Shown here in pieces: positions 11,204 through 23,206 of a stretch of 64,000 bases of DNA (position 1 is the first letter of the stretch; each line of letters begins with the position of its first letter). The translations under genes and the position numbers were made by a program. The notes under the pieces were generated by a model that saw only the letters and a program-made list of their open reading frames with translations, was not told where the DNA came from and did not search any database. This DNA comes from Scalesia atractyloides (lineage: Eukaryota > Streptophyta > Magnoliopsida > Asterales > Asteraceae): assembly GCA_947069175.1 (NCBI GenBank), contig CAMTDV010000013.1:14861001-14925000 (forward strand), read 5' to 3'.

Positions 11204-12057
11204 TAACCTGTTTAAACTTCTGATTTTAATTAATCTTAACTCATTACTGAACTCGTCTTCTTCATTACGAAACGCAGACATCAATCAACAATCCGATTCG
11301 TGATTAAATTAGTTAATAAACACGATGTCTAGTTTGAATGCATTAAACCGAACAGTTTGGGAAAAAAAATACCGAACAGGTTGTCTTCTTCAGAGAGTCC
11401 GGCGAAACTTGTCGGCTCTGTTTTTGAACCTTCGGCTGAGAGAATCTACCAACAGGTTTAAGGGATTAGATATGAAATTGAACTAGTAAGTATTGATTAT
11501 CAGTATGTTGGAATGTGCATACCGGTAGTTAACGAGTTTCCGGCAATTCCAGAAGTTTTCCGGCGAAGATAAGATTTCCGATAAACGTTGACTAGGATCG
11601 ATTCTGTTGGAGGAGTTGTGTTAGAGACTGATTAATCACATGATTTAAACAGAAAGAGTCGGAGGAAATACCGTGAGGATGTGAGTCCCGGTTTTCCGGT
11701 GACTTGCAGAGTTTTTCCGGCGAGCTGATTCAGATGATCTGATGGTCCGAAAATGCGACGAAATTGGAATGGAGTATTGTTGTGATAGTTCTGAATCGTG
11801 AGAATGGTCTGAAGCTTGAATTAAATCAGAACTTTGATGAACTTTCGGTTTCAAAAACCGAAAATGATGAGACTTAATGTTCAATCAATTTCAACTTGAT
11901 TAGAAACCGTCACACATCGGTTATAAGCTGAGAAAGTGAATTTAACAACGATTTGACGATTAGTTTGCCGATTACCATTTTTCAGATGGCGCCATCGGTT
12001 CAACTGAGTTTGTGTATAAGTTTCTTTTATGTTCCTAGAGTTAACAGAAAACACATT

Positions 12058-12137
12058 GTGGCGGAGTGGTTTAGGGAATGAGTGTTAAGTTGTTGCAGCG
12101 ACTCAGCTGACCCGGGTTCGAGTCCCGGCAGCTTCAT
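12058..12137 (+). repeat. Antisense tRNA-Ser/Leu-like module of LTR B'
   Basis: The plus strand has TGGCGGAGTGG (A-box-like, class II tRNA style), a long variable region, and the T-arm CCGGG-TTCGAGT-CCCGG with perfect 5-bp stem and B-box. The acceptor stem is not complementary, so it is not an intact tRNA gene, but an internal Pol III promoter is plausible. Confidence 0.55.
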
Positions 12138-12318
12138 ATATTTTTTATTTATTTTATTTTAACTTTTTATCAAATATAATTTTTATAGTTTAGTTTATTT
12201 ATTAATTATGTATTGTTTTAACTCAAAATAACCATAAATAATTAATGCACTTTTATAACTTGGTACTTGATTACAAAACGGAGCGGGTTTTGGAGACCCG
12301 ATTTTTACAAATGTTACA

Positions 12319-12354
12319 GTATCCCCTACTTTTAGGAATTTCGTCCCGAAATTT
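12319..12354 (-). promoter_or_regulatory. Polypurine tract and inverted repeat, element B
   Basis: The minus strand carries AAAAGTAGGGGATAC directly before LTR B'. The inverted repeat AATTTCG-TCC-CGAAATT is at 12336-12354, overlapping the pol stop codon (TAA, 12353-12355). This conserved end is familiar from Del/Tekay-type chromoviruses. Confidence 0.85.
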
Positions 12355-14437
12355 AAATGGTTGAAGTAGTAGGAAAAAGATGCGGGTATTTTTCACGCAT
12401 TGAGTCTTCACGTTCCCAAGTAAACTCAGGTCCCCGTTTCGACTCCCAGCGTACCCTAACAATTGGTATGCGACTTCGTCGAAGACGCTTCTCCCCGAAG
12501 TCCATGATCTCCACTGGTCTTTCAATAAAATGCATGGATTCATCAATCTGAATGTCTTCCAGCGGAATATGGAGGTTCTCATCAGCGAGGCACTTCTTCA
12601 AGTTCGACACGTGGAATGTGGGGTGAATCCTGTTGAGTTCTTCTGGTAAGTCAAGCTTGTATGCTACAGGACCTACTCTTTCGAGTATCTTGAAAGGTCC
12701 TACGTAACGTGGTGCTAGCTTCCCCTTTTGACCAAAACGAACTACTCCCTTCCACGGTGATACTTTTAAAAGCACATGATCACCAATGTTAAACTCTAAG
12801 GGCTTCCGTCGTTTATCTGCATAACTCTTTTGACGACTTTGAGCTGCTAGAAGATTGTTTCGAATTTGATGAATCTTGTCTGTGGTTTCTTGGATCAATT
12901 CTGGACCAGTAATTTGTGCTTCCCCAATTTCGTGCCAACACACAGGAGATCGGCACTTTCGACCATATAAGGCTTCAAAAGGTGCCATGCTGATGCTCGA
13001 ATGATAGTTGTTGTTGTACGAAAATTCAACTAACGGTAGGTGGTCGTCCCAATTTCCCTTGAAGTCTATGACACATGCTCTAAGCATATCCTCAAGAGTT
13101 TGAATGGTGCGCTCAGACTGTCCATCAGTTTGAGGATGATAGGCGGTACTGAGATCTAATCGTGTGCCCATAGCGGATTGTACTGCTTGCCATGTTCGTG
13201 AGGTGAAACGACCATCACGATCAGAAATAATACTTAATGGTACCCCATGTCGGCTTACGATTTCGTTGATATAAATACGAGCAAGCTTTTCGTTCTTGAA
13301 ATCTTCTCGAATAGGAATAAAGTGAGCTGATTTTGTAAGTCGGTCTATAATCATCCATATAGTGTCATACCCACCAGAAGTGCGAGGTAACCCGGTAATG
13401 AAATCCATGGTTATATTTTCCCACTTCCATACAGGTATTTCCGATTGGACTAGAAGTCCTGAGGGTCTTTGGTGTTCAGCCTTCACCTTGGAACATGTGA
13501 GACACTTGGAAACAAAAACGGCACTATCCTTCTTCATTCCAGGCCACCAATAGGTGTATCGTAGGTCTTGATACATCTTATCGGCTCCTGGGTGTATAGA
13601 ATATCGCGTTTTGTGAGCTTCATTCATAAGAGTTTCACGAAGATTGTTGTGGTTAGGAATCCAGATACGATCTAGGTAATACAGGATACCATCTGATTTA
13701 GTTTCAAGATTTAACTCGGCTCCACAGGACATCTCTTTTCGTACATCTTCTTCTGTTATTGAAACGTGTTGAGCTTCTCGAATTTGATCTTCAATGTCGG
13801 TTATAATTTGCGAACATAGAAGATGAATGGAGTTCGCATAACCCTTCCGACTAAGTGCATCAGCCACCACATTTGCTTTACCAGGGTGGTATCTAATTTC
13901 ACAGTCGTAATCATTCAGAAGTTCGACCCATCTTCGTTGCCTCATATTTAACTCTTTTTGATTGAAGATATGTTGAAGACTCTTGTGGTCAGTGTATATT
14001 TCACACTTAGTACCATAGAGATAATGTCTCCATATCTTAAGAGCGAATACAACGGCTCCAAGTTCTAGGTCATGAGTGGTGTAGTTCTTTTCAAGTGTCT
14101 TGAGTTGCCTCGAGGCATAAGCTATGACTTTTCCTCTTTGCATGAGAATGCAACCTAATCATTGCCCTGACGCGTCACAATAGACTACGAAATCATCACA
14201 ACCTTCGGGAAGAGTGAGGATTGGTGCATCACAAAGTTTTTGTTTAAGAGTTTGAAAAGCTTCTTCTTGCTTGGGTCCCCATACGAATAGTTTTCCCTTA
14301 TGGGTTAAAGCCGTGAGTGGCACAGCAATGCGAGAGAAGTTTGAAATGAACCGACGATAATAGCCAGCTAGTCCAAGAAAAGATCTTACTTCAGTTGGTG
14401 TACGTGGAGCTTGCCATTCTTGAACTGCCTTGATCTT
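12353..14437 (-). pseudogene. pol: pol of element B, 3' part: RNase H, integrase, chromodomain-like tail
   Basis: Continuation of the gag-pol frame after the stop at 14438. Right after that stop the RT/RNase H junction is readable (QEWQAPRTPTEV, FLGLAGYYRRF). A second stop lies near 14158, in the GQGLGC position of RNase H. From 14143 about 596 residues are open: RNase H (TDHKSLQHIF, VVADALSRK), an HHCC zinc finger (HPGADKMYQDL ... CLTCSKVKAEHQRP), the integrase core with D-D-E residues (TMDFITGLPRT; ISDRDGRF; QTDGQSERTIQ) and a chromodomain-like tail (RRSRIPIVRVRWES, GPEFTWERED). This is the Tekay/Del layout. Two stops make it non-functional as read here. Confidence 0.88.
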
Positions 14438-17026
14438 TTAAGGGTCAACATGTATTCCTTTGTCATTGACTACATGCCCGAGGAATTGCACCTCTTTTAA
14501 CCAGAATTCACATTTAGAGAACTTGGCATAAAGCTTTTCCTTTTCTAGAAGTGCAAGAATGAGTCGAAGATGACGCTCATGATCAGCTTTAGATTTTGAA
14601 TAAATAAGAATATCGTCGATGAAAACTATAACAAATCGATCAAGGTAAGGTTTGCAGACTCTGTTCATTAGGTCCATGAAGACAGCTGGTGCGTTGGTTA
14701 ATCCAAACGGCATAACCATGAATTCATAGTGGCCATAACGAGTTCGAAAAGCAGTCTTAGGGACGTCTTCTTCATGCACTCTAAGCTGATGATAGCCAGA
14801 TAGAAGATCGATTTTCGAAAAGCAGCTGGCACCTTGTAGTTGGTCAAGAAGATCATCTATGCGAGGTAAAGGATAGCGATTTTTGATGGTTAACTTGTTG
14901 AGCTCTCTGTAGTCGATGCACATACGAAAAGATCCATCTTTCTTCTTTACAAAAAGGACAGGTGCACCCCAAGGCGATGAGCTGGGACGTATGAATCCCT
15001 TATCAGTCAACTCTTGCAATTGACTGGCTAGCTCTTGCATTTCAGAGGGGGCTAACCTATATGGAGACTTTGCAACTGGTGTAGCACCAGGTATAAGATC
15101 AATACGGAATTCGACATCTCTGATTGGAGGAAGTCCTGAAATGTCGTCAGGAAAAACTTGTGGAAAATCCTTTACTACAGGAATATCTTCAAGTTTCTTC
15201 TCTGTGGTCCCCTTCTTGATGATATGGGCTAAAAACGCGACATAATTCTTGCGAAGATATTTTTGAGCTTGAAGACAAGACATTAAGTTGAGCCCTTTCG
15301 ACGAGGTTTCTCCAATGGTTCGAAGAGTCTGACCGTTTGAAAGAGGAATGCGAATAAATTTTTCACGACATACAATTTTCGCATGATGTTGACTGAGCCA
15401 ATCCATACCGATTATGATGTCGAAACTTCCCAGCTTCATAGGAATAAGGTCGACTGAGAAATCGTGGTCGTTTAAGGTGAGTGTACAGTTGCGTAAAATA
15501 GAGTCTAATGAAACTGGTTTTCCGTCCGCAACTTCCACCGTTATGGATTCCGCGAGCTTATCCCGATTTTTGCTTAAGATAGGTTCAAATTCTAATGACA
15601 CAAAACTTCTATCCGCACCAGTATCAAATAACATAGAGGCATATCTACCATTTATAAGAAACGTACCGTTGACCACATTGCCGTCAGCTCTGGCCTGGTT
15701 CGCGTTAATATTGAAAGCTCTTCCTCTTGCAGGTGGAGGAGCTTGGTTCGCTTGGTTCACTGGGTTGGCTTGGGCCTGAGCATGAATAATATTAACCAGC
15801 CTTGGACATGTGTTTCTGAAATGACTTGGGTCGCCGCAATTGAAACAAGCCCGCATAGGTTGGCCCATAGGGTAATTGGGTTGATAGTATGTTTGGGCTA
15901 AATGTTGGGTGGGTGGAAATGGTAGTTGTTGTTGTGCTTGACCCATTAACTGTTGGTGAGTTTGGGTTAAAGGTTGGTGGCGGTTTGTTAGTTGAGGCAT
16001 GCGGCAGTTTTGAACAGTATGTCCTGCGCGACCGCAGCCGATGCAGTATTGGCAAGGATGCTCAGGGGAGTGGTGATACTGACAACGGTTACATTTTGGT
16101 AATGGGCCTGTGTAGGGTCTTCTGTATGGCGCGGGTGAAGGAGTGACTTGAGTGATGGGGGCAGCAGGAATAGGGGTGTTGGTTTGGGTGACTGCAAAAT
16201 TCCTGGTGTTACGCTTCCTCTTGTTAGCAAACTTAGAGGAAGGAATGGGGTGGTTTGAGGTTTGTCCCTCAACAGGGGCTTTCTTCTTCTCTTCTTTGAA
16301 CTTCCCATTGCGAATTCGGTTTTCGATCAGTTCAGTTGCCAACTCCATGGCAGCTTCAAGTGTTACCGGTGAAACACTGAGAACTGAATCTTGGATTTTC
16401 GAGGGAAGTCCTCGAATATAATGTTCAATCAGACGATAGGTTGGAGTAAATAAATTTGGAACCATTTGGTTCAACTCCAAAAACCTCTTGTTGTAAGTAG
16501 AGTGATCACCCTCCTTTTGCTTTAAGGCATGAAATTCATCCTCCAACTTCTTAATTTCACTTCTAGGACAGAAACGCCTAGTCATGATTTCCCTTAACTC
16601 CTCCCAAGTTAAGGCCATCGCATCTTCAGTTCCCCTCTTTCCTTTCTCAGTATTCCACCAAGTGAGAGCTACACCAAGTAGTCTCCCGGTGGCGTAACGA
16701 ACCTTGCGATCCTCAGGACAATCGCAGTTTAGGAAGGCGTTTTCCATCTCCTCGAACCAATGTAGGAGGGGCAGTGACACCCTCGGTCCCTTCGAATTTT
16801 GGAGGATCACAGGACTTAAAATGTTTGTAAGAGCACTTGTTGGTAGGAGGGTTGTCGATGTTCTGGTCCTGTTGTTGAGGAGGGTTAGTCGGATTTGTAG
16901 CAAGGGCTTGTTGTACTTGTACCACGATGTCAGGCAATATCGTGGCCATTTGTTTTGCGATATGAGTGGCCAAACGTTCCTGAGACTTTCCCGATCTTTT
17001 ACCCTTCGATGCTGTCTAGACGACAT
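14438..17026 (-). pseudogene. gag-pol: gag-pol of element B, 5' part: Gag, protease, reverse transcriptase
   Basis: An 862-codon open stretch. Residues about 85-230 are the gag domain, two zinc-knuckle regions are at about 325-341 and 395-407, the protease motif LFDTGADRSF is near 466-475, and RT spans about 640-860 with CIDYRELN near 703 and the catalytic FIDD at 802-805. It ends at a TAA near 14438 where the related element G has a Ser codon. Residues about 9-84 look out of frame: the matching gag N-terminus (ATHIAKQMATILPDIV...) is in another frame, and an inserted base near 16775 restores the register. The long frame therefore hides two compensating indels. It would supply capsid, protease and RT if intact. 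Confidence 0.88.
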
Positions 17027-17818
17027 CTACAGGATCATAAAATGAGAAGATTGTGAGTTTATGGTGTCTTTTTAGGTGTCATGTGTCTTTAAGAAAATGA
17101 AAATAACATAAATATCAATAATGCAACTACATCCATAGGATGTCTTGGGTTCGCTCATGTTGGGCCTCAAATGTCCCCCATACCTTCACCTACATAGTCA
17201 TGTGGGCCCCCATGGCTATTGGCTTGGTTGGATTCACATTAGTATTGGCAATTCAACACTCGCATCCCCCGAATGCAAACCACAAAATATGTTCATGAGA
17301 TGTTTGGTCGGAACGTGTCCAGGTGTAGACACAATGACAACTCAAAGTGGGATTAGCTCACACGACGTTTGGTATAGCATGCTTTGGCCTAATAGGTACT
17401 TCGTACTCTCATCGTTAGTCCCCAGGTAGGCAAACTGGTCCTTTATTTTGGATTTATACGAATGCCAGCCTAGACAGGACGTTCCGACTACCGGTACTGG
17501 TACCCTTCCAGTTACTACATGTCCGTCATGAGAACTCACTTTGATGAGATTTGAAAACACGAAAAAAAATCATTGTAAAATCAATCATGATGTGGTGTGT
17601 GCTTTCATGGATGTTATATGTTATGAGCATACGATTTCATGATAGGCATTATTTGATAATACATACTTATGAACATGCTTGCACAATATCAAATGTAACA
17701 TTTAACATAAAACATATAAACATCATGAAATTTGGCATATAACACACAAAATTCTTATAAGTTTCTAATCGACTATAGTATAGGCTCTAAGGGTCTAATA
17801 ACCTATCCTATAGTATAG
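17027..17818 (-). other. 5' leader of element B
   Basis: Non-coding region between gag start and primer site, similar to 6828-7654. Small ORFs here have no recognisable similarity. Confidence 0.7.
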
Positions 17819-17830
17819 GCTCTGATACCA
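17819..17830 (-). other. Primer binding site, initiator tRNA-Met (B)
   Basis: The minus strand reads TGGTATCAGAGC, a perfect match to the complement of the initiator tRNA-Met 3' end, three bases from LTR B. Confidence 0.9.
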
Positions 17831-18301
17831 ATCTGTCACACCCCAACCCGCAGCGGAAATAAGAGTCGGGGCATAATTGGGTTATCACCAAAGCACATGA
17901 CATTTACTATTATGTTTCATAATTAATAAAGTCAAAGTTACATTCTCAAACATCCAAACATGTTCATTCAATACAAAGGAAATAACCAAACATAACAATC
18001 CCAATACTAAATCGTTTTATTCTTCTAATCCAGGTCCTATGTGTTCCTAGCTGCTGCTGGTTCACCTGTATCATGTGTAAAATGGGAGTTTTTGGGTCAA
18101 CATAAGTTGGCGAGTGAACCTTATTAGATAAACATTTGATAATGATTTTATGGTTAGTTTATCAATGAAATATTGTGCATAATCATAAATGAGCAATTGT
18201 AAATAATCAAGCATTGGCAAATAGCAATTACAATTATAACATACAATAACACTTGCTAGCATACATGAATATACCAATATCATACGATAACTAACATAAA
18301 T

Positions 18302-18470
18302 GAACTGTGCGATCAAGGCTCAATCAAACGGAGCCGATCGTATTGCATGTACTGAAAATGTAAAATGAACTGTGCGATCAAGGCTCAATCAAACGGAGCC
18401 GATTGTATTGCATGTACTGAAAATGTAAAATAAACTGTGCGATCAAGGCTCAATCAAACGGAGCCGATCG
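18302..18470. repeat. 64-bp tandem repeat, about 2.6 copies, carrying the conserved hairpin
   Basis: Units start near 18302, 18366 and 18431 with aactgtgcgatcaaggctc. Each contains the GATC/GGCTC hairpin and ends tgcatgtactgaaaatg. LTR D has two diverged copies (31992-32096); A, C and F have one hairpin each. Confidence 0.8.
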
Positions 18471-19018
18471 TATGCGGGCACGCCAGGTTCAACAGCATAA
18501 TAAAATTGGGAACAAGCTCAAACCTCATAAATGGGGAGCGGCGGCCTCGGCAATTGCATGTACTAAAATAATAATTTGCATCCAATAATAACTACTTAAC
18601 AACAACAAACTAAATACACATGTTCATGATATGATGTATGCACAATGGTTTAGTTATAATATGTATATAAACAAAGACACTTGATACACCCCAAAAACGT
18701 GATTAAAACGGGGAATTTGAAAGATTCACTCACATTGGGTGCGTTGAATTGGAGATGGTGAGATGCGCACGATTTAGATGAGCGAGTCGACGAGGAATAC
18801 TAACCTAAATAATAATGGAAAAATATATTAAATGGATGGATGTTATTAAGGATTTTAATGAAATTTTTAGATATATTTTTGTGAGTTTATGGCTATTTTC
18901 TATCTTTAAAAATGTTATTTTAAGTATTTTTAATTGATTTTTAAATTAAATTAAATAAATAAAAATATAAAAAAATATTCTTTTTTAAGCGTTGACCGGT
19001 CCGGTCAGCGAATAAACC

Positions 19019-19431
19019 TGCGCCGGGTGGGATTCGAACCGGCGACCTTCCGTTCGCGTGCACGCAGCTCTACCAACTTAGCTACGTGTCTAACCCGAAA
19101 TAAACTCGTTTTTAATTATATTTATACACTTATTTGAATTAACCGAAAATTCCTTTATTTGCAAAAACGTTTTAATTCAATTGGACCGGTGCTCGTGACA
19201 AGTTTCGAACGCGCGACGTGTAGTTCATGTTGCACACAGTCCACCGCTGGACTGTGTGTCTAACCCGGTTATTATCTTGGTTTTTATTATACTTAACAAC
19301 TATCTGATTTAACCCGGTTTAGCTCTTGATCAAAAAGGCATGTTATTACACAAGGCGTGCGTATAGCAGGGATCAAACTCGGGACGTGTATGGTTTTTGT
19401 TCGCACACAGTCCACCGCTGGACTGTGTGTC
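19019..19431 (-). repeat. Array of three tRNA-like modules in LTR B
   Basis: Modules begin near 19019, 19195 and 19358. Same content as in B'. Confidence 0.65.
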
Positions 19432-20284
19432 TAACCTGTTTAAACTTCCGATTTTAATTAATCTTAACTCATTACTGAACTCGTCTTCTTCATTACGAAA
19501 CGCAGACATCAATCAACAATCCGATTCGTGATTAAATTAGTTAATAAACACGATGTCTAGTTTGAATGCATTAAACCGAACAGTTTGGGAAAAAAATACC
19601 GAACAGGTTGTCTTCTTCAGAGAGTCCGACGAAACTTGTCGGCTCTGTTTTTGAACCTTCGGCTGAGAGAATCTACCAACAGGTTTAAGGGATTAGATAT
19701 GAAATTGAACTAGTGAGTATTGATTATCAGTATGTTGGAATGTGCATACCGGTAGTTAACGAGTTTCCGGCAATTCCAGAAGTTTTCCGGCGAAGATAAG
19801 ATTTCCGATAAACGTTGACTAGGATCGATTCTGTTGGAGGAGTTGTGTTAGAGACTGATTAAACACATGATTTAAACAGAAAGAGTCGGAGGAAATACCG
19901 TGAGGATGTGAGTCCCGGTTTTCCGGTGACTTGCAGAGTTTTTCCGGCGAGCTGATTCAGATGATCTGATGGTCCGAAAATGCGACGAAATTGGAATGGA
20001 GTATTGTTGTGATAGTTCTGAATCGTGAGAATGGTCTGAAGCTTGAATTAAATCAGAACTTTGATGAACTTTCGGTTTCAAAAACCGAAAATGATGAGAC
20101 TTAAAGTTCAATCAATTTCAACTTGATTAGAAACAGTCACACATCGGTTATAAGCTGAGAAAGTGAATTTAACAACGATTTGACGATTAGTTTGCCGATT
20201 ACCGTTTTTCAGATGGCGCCATCGGTTCAACTGAGTTTGTGTATAAGTTTCTTTTATGTTCCTAGAGTTAACAGAAAACACATT

Positions 20285-20364
20285 GTGGCGGAGTGGTTTA
20301 GGGAATGAGTGTTAAGTTGTTGCAGCGACTCAGCTGACCCGGGTTCGAGTCCCGGCAGCTTCAT
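20285..20364 (+). repeat. Antisense tRNA-Ser/Leu-like module of LTR B
   Basis: Same as 12058-12137: TGGCGGAGTGG A-box-like and a perfect T-arm CCGGG/CCCGG. Confidence 0.55.
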
Positions 20365-20541
20365 ATATTTTTTATTTATTTTATTTTAACTTTTTATCAA
20401 ATATAATTTTTATAGTTTAGTTTATTTATTAATTATGTATCGTTTTAACTCAAAATAACCATAAATAATTAATGCACTTTTATACTTGGTACTTGATTAC
20501 AAAACGGAGCGGGTTTTGGAGACCCGATTTTTACAAATGTT

Positions 20542-20829
20542 GAATAAAGGACTTGAATAAAGGAAATAGGTGGATGATTTGAATATGTGATCATTGAAAT
20601 ATGCGTGATGAATGTATATGTAAGCATGTTATGTTTGACAACAAGTATAACTCATTAAGTATCACACAAAATGATAGTGGAAGTGTTTGCATGCATTTGT
20701 GTGTGTAATAAATACGAAACAAATAAACATCATGAGTTTGCATGTAACCACATAAACAATTAAAATCTAATCAACTATAGTATAGGCTCTAAGGGTGTAA
20801 TAACCTATCCTATATCCCTATAGTCAAAA
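20542..20829 (-). mobile_element. Remnant of A leader next to LTR A3
   Basis: Matches 7378-7654 (start gaataaaggaaatagg). At the junction with LTR B the motif gaataaagg occurs twice within 20 bp, a small duplication left by the rearrangement. Confidence 0.75.
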
Positions 20830-20841
20830 GCTCTGATACCA
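20830..20841 (-). other. Primer binding site next to LTR A3
   Basis: TGGTATCAGAGC on the minus strand, perfect match to the initiator tRNA-Met complement. Confidence 0.88.
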
Positions 20842-21903
20842 ATCTGTCACACCCTGACCCGCAGCGGAAATGGTAGTCGGGGCATGATTGGGTTTTCATC
20901 AAAGCTCATGACATTTACTATAAAGTTTCATATTTATTATTTCTCTTTAAAGTAGAAGTTACAATAGACATTCAAGCGTAACATTTTCAAATACATTTTT
21001 ATTACAAACTAAAGTATTAAACAAAAATCATACAATTACAAAGGGAAACAAAACTAAATGTCCATTCCAAAGCATTAACTTGTTTGTTCTTCTAGGCCAT
21101 CCTACGTGTTTCTTTTCTCAACTGGATCACCTGTATCATGTGTAAAAATAGGGTTTTTGGGTCAACAAAAGTTGGCGAGCGAATCTTATGAAAACATTTG
21201 AACGAATTTGTTATTTTGGTTATAAAAAGGTGCATAACCACATATGAGTAAACGTAAATGTAATTTTAATCACAAAACACATAATATCAATTAATGCACA
21301 AGCACACACACCAAATGATGAACAATGAGATCAAGGCTCAATCAAACGGAGCCGATCTAATGAGGCACGCGATGTTGAACTCGTCTCCTACGAGGAACTG
21401 ATTGGCCTAATGAATGATTTGCACGCAACTTGACAAAATGTAAACACGCAGCACAACAAACAATATTTACATCATAAGTTTTGGTCATATAATGGTAATA
21501 GCACAAGTTTGAATAAACGAAATAATTAAAGCGACACATGATACACCCCAAAACATGAATAAAAAAGGGGAATTTGTAAGGATTCACTCACAGTGGGTGC
21601 GTTCCTTGATAATGATGAATGCGCACGAAATTATGATTCAACCGACGAGGGAAAACTAACCTAAATAATAACATAATAACTCGATAAATAAATAAATTTT
21701 ATTTGAGATAAATATTTTTAATTAATGCTCTTAATGGGATTGTTAGATTTATTTTTGTGAGTTTAAGGAAATTTTCTAACTTTAAAAATCCTATTTTTAA
21801 GTAATTTTAATTGATTTTCAATTTAAATAAATAAATAAAAAGAAATAAAAAAATTGACTTTCTGACCGTTGACCGGGTCTTACCGGTCAGACTGTGTTTT
21901 CTA

Positions 21904-22315
21904 TGCGCTGAGTGAGGTTCGAACTCGGGACCTCTCGTATACGTGCACGCAGCTCTACCAACTGAGCTACGTGTCTAACCCGAAATATTTCTGATTTTAA
22001 TTATATTTATATACTATTTAGATTATTCAGAAATCATTTATTTTTAAAAAGTTTTTAAGATATGATGAACCGGTGTACACAACCCGCCTCGAACCCGCGA
22101 TGTGCATATTGTTTTTGCACACAGTCCACCACTGGACTGTGTGTCTAACCCGGTTATTATTCCGGTTTTTATTATATTTATACACTTATCACATGCTTCA
22201 GGATTTCGCTTTTATAAAAAGGGTATGTTATTTCAGTGGATCGGAACACAAACAGAACTCGAACCCGAGATCTTTAGCTTCGTTTGCACACAGCCCAACC
22301 AATTGGGTTGTGTGA
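21904..22315 (-). repeat. Array of three tRNA-like modules in LTR A3
   Basis: Modules begin near 21904, 22080 and 22250, as in A1 and A2. Confidence 0.65.
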
Positions 22316-22910
22316 CTAATCCGGTTGAAATACGATTTCTATTTCTTTTAAATGATACTTCTAGTTCATCTTCTTCATCATAATAACATAATAATGTTAA
22401 ACCCAAATGTTCTGATTTATTTAGCGATTCTCTTATAAATTCCTAAATGACTACACATGAGATTAATAAGAATGAAAGAATATAGATGAAAGGTATACCG
22501 AACAGAGATACTCTGGTTCTCCGGCGAGGTTCCGACGAGTTGCGAGTTTTTCTGGCGTAGCTTTCTGATGAACAAAGGTTGGTATGATGTTAGGGAGAAT
22601 GTTTGCGCAGTCTAATGGGTTCCCTAAGCCCTCTATTTATAGTTGAAAAGGATTGCAGAGGTTGAATTTCAGTTTTTGAAGCTTCGGTTTAATTTGGGTA
22701 TGTGCAAGTTGTCTGCATATTTGATTGAACGCGGTTTAGCTCGATTTGAGTCCGGGTTCATGATAGGAATGAATTCCGTGATCAATTACATAGAAATATC
22801 AACTTTTATGTTTACCGGATTGATTGTGTGCCGTTACTGGGCGGAAACTTTGAATCGGTCAAGGAGATAAGTGATACATAAAAGATTGTTTGATTAAATC
22901 ATTTCAGATG

Positions 22911-22983
22911 TTGAGGTGTGGTGCAGTGGTGTGTTGTGGGTTTGGTTATAGGCGAGATCCGGGTTCGAGTCCTGCGGTCTGCC
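22911..22983 (+). repeat. Antisense tRNA-like module of LTR A3
   Basis: B-box-like GGGTTCGAGTCC is intact here, better than in A1 and A2. Confidence 0.45.
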
Positions 22984-22996
22984 TTTTTTTTATTCC

Positions 22997-23038
<42 letters not shown>

Positions 23039-23201
23039 TATTATTGTTATTATCTTCATTATTATTTACATTTTCTATTATTTTTATTAATATGACGAAT
23101 CTCTTAAACGGTTAACATAAATTTGTAACGAAAAGATCATAATATAAACTTGATAAAAAAATGGTGCGGGTTTTAGAACCCGTTTTTCGACGAATGTTAC
23201 A

Positions 23202-23206
23202 ATTAT
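23202..23206. other. Right target-site duplication ATTAT
   Basis: Matches 2308-2312 exactly. Confidence 0.85.

Larger units (their letters stand above)
10716..12318 (-). repeat. LTR B' (3' LTR of element B, truncated)
   Basis: Matches 18946-20541 of the complete LTR B. About 1.1 kb of its U5 side is missing, with the join in an A/T-rich run shared by both partners. The right end AATGTTACA is complete and borders the polypurine tract of B. Confidence 0.85.
17834..20541 (-). repeat. LTR B (5' LTR of element B)
   Basis: Starts TGTCACACCCC and runs to AATGTT. The final ACA is missing and the sequence joins A-type interior at 20542. Contains a 64-bp tandem triplication (18302-18470), tRNA-like array (19019-19431) and antisense module (20285-20364). 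Very similar to B' over the shared 1.6 kb. Confidence 0.88.
2313..23201 (-). mobile_element. Composite three-LTR retrotransposon nest (A plus embedded B)
   Basis: Order in plus coordinates: LTR A1, polypurine tract, gag-only interior, primer site, LTR A2, rearranged interior piece, truncated LTR B, gag-pol interior of B, primer site, LTR B, remnant of A interior with primer site, LTR A3. The outer ends carry the same 5-bp duplication. The LTR-interior-LTR-interior-LTR layout is what unequal recombination between LTRs, or insertion of one copy next to another, would give. Element B then sits in the second interior, which has lost its gag. Confidence 0.8.
20845..23201 (-). repeat. LTR A3 (outermost 5' LTR of the composite)
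   Basis: TGTCACACCC...AATGTTACA, followed by the ATTAT target duplication. Array at 21904-22315, TATA box at 22633-22642, antisense module at 22911-22983, TA run at 23000-23034. Confidence 0.9.

Noticed and set aside
15414..15779. 121-codon plus-strand ORF
   Set aside because: Antisense shadow of the protease-gag region of element B.
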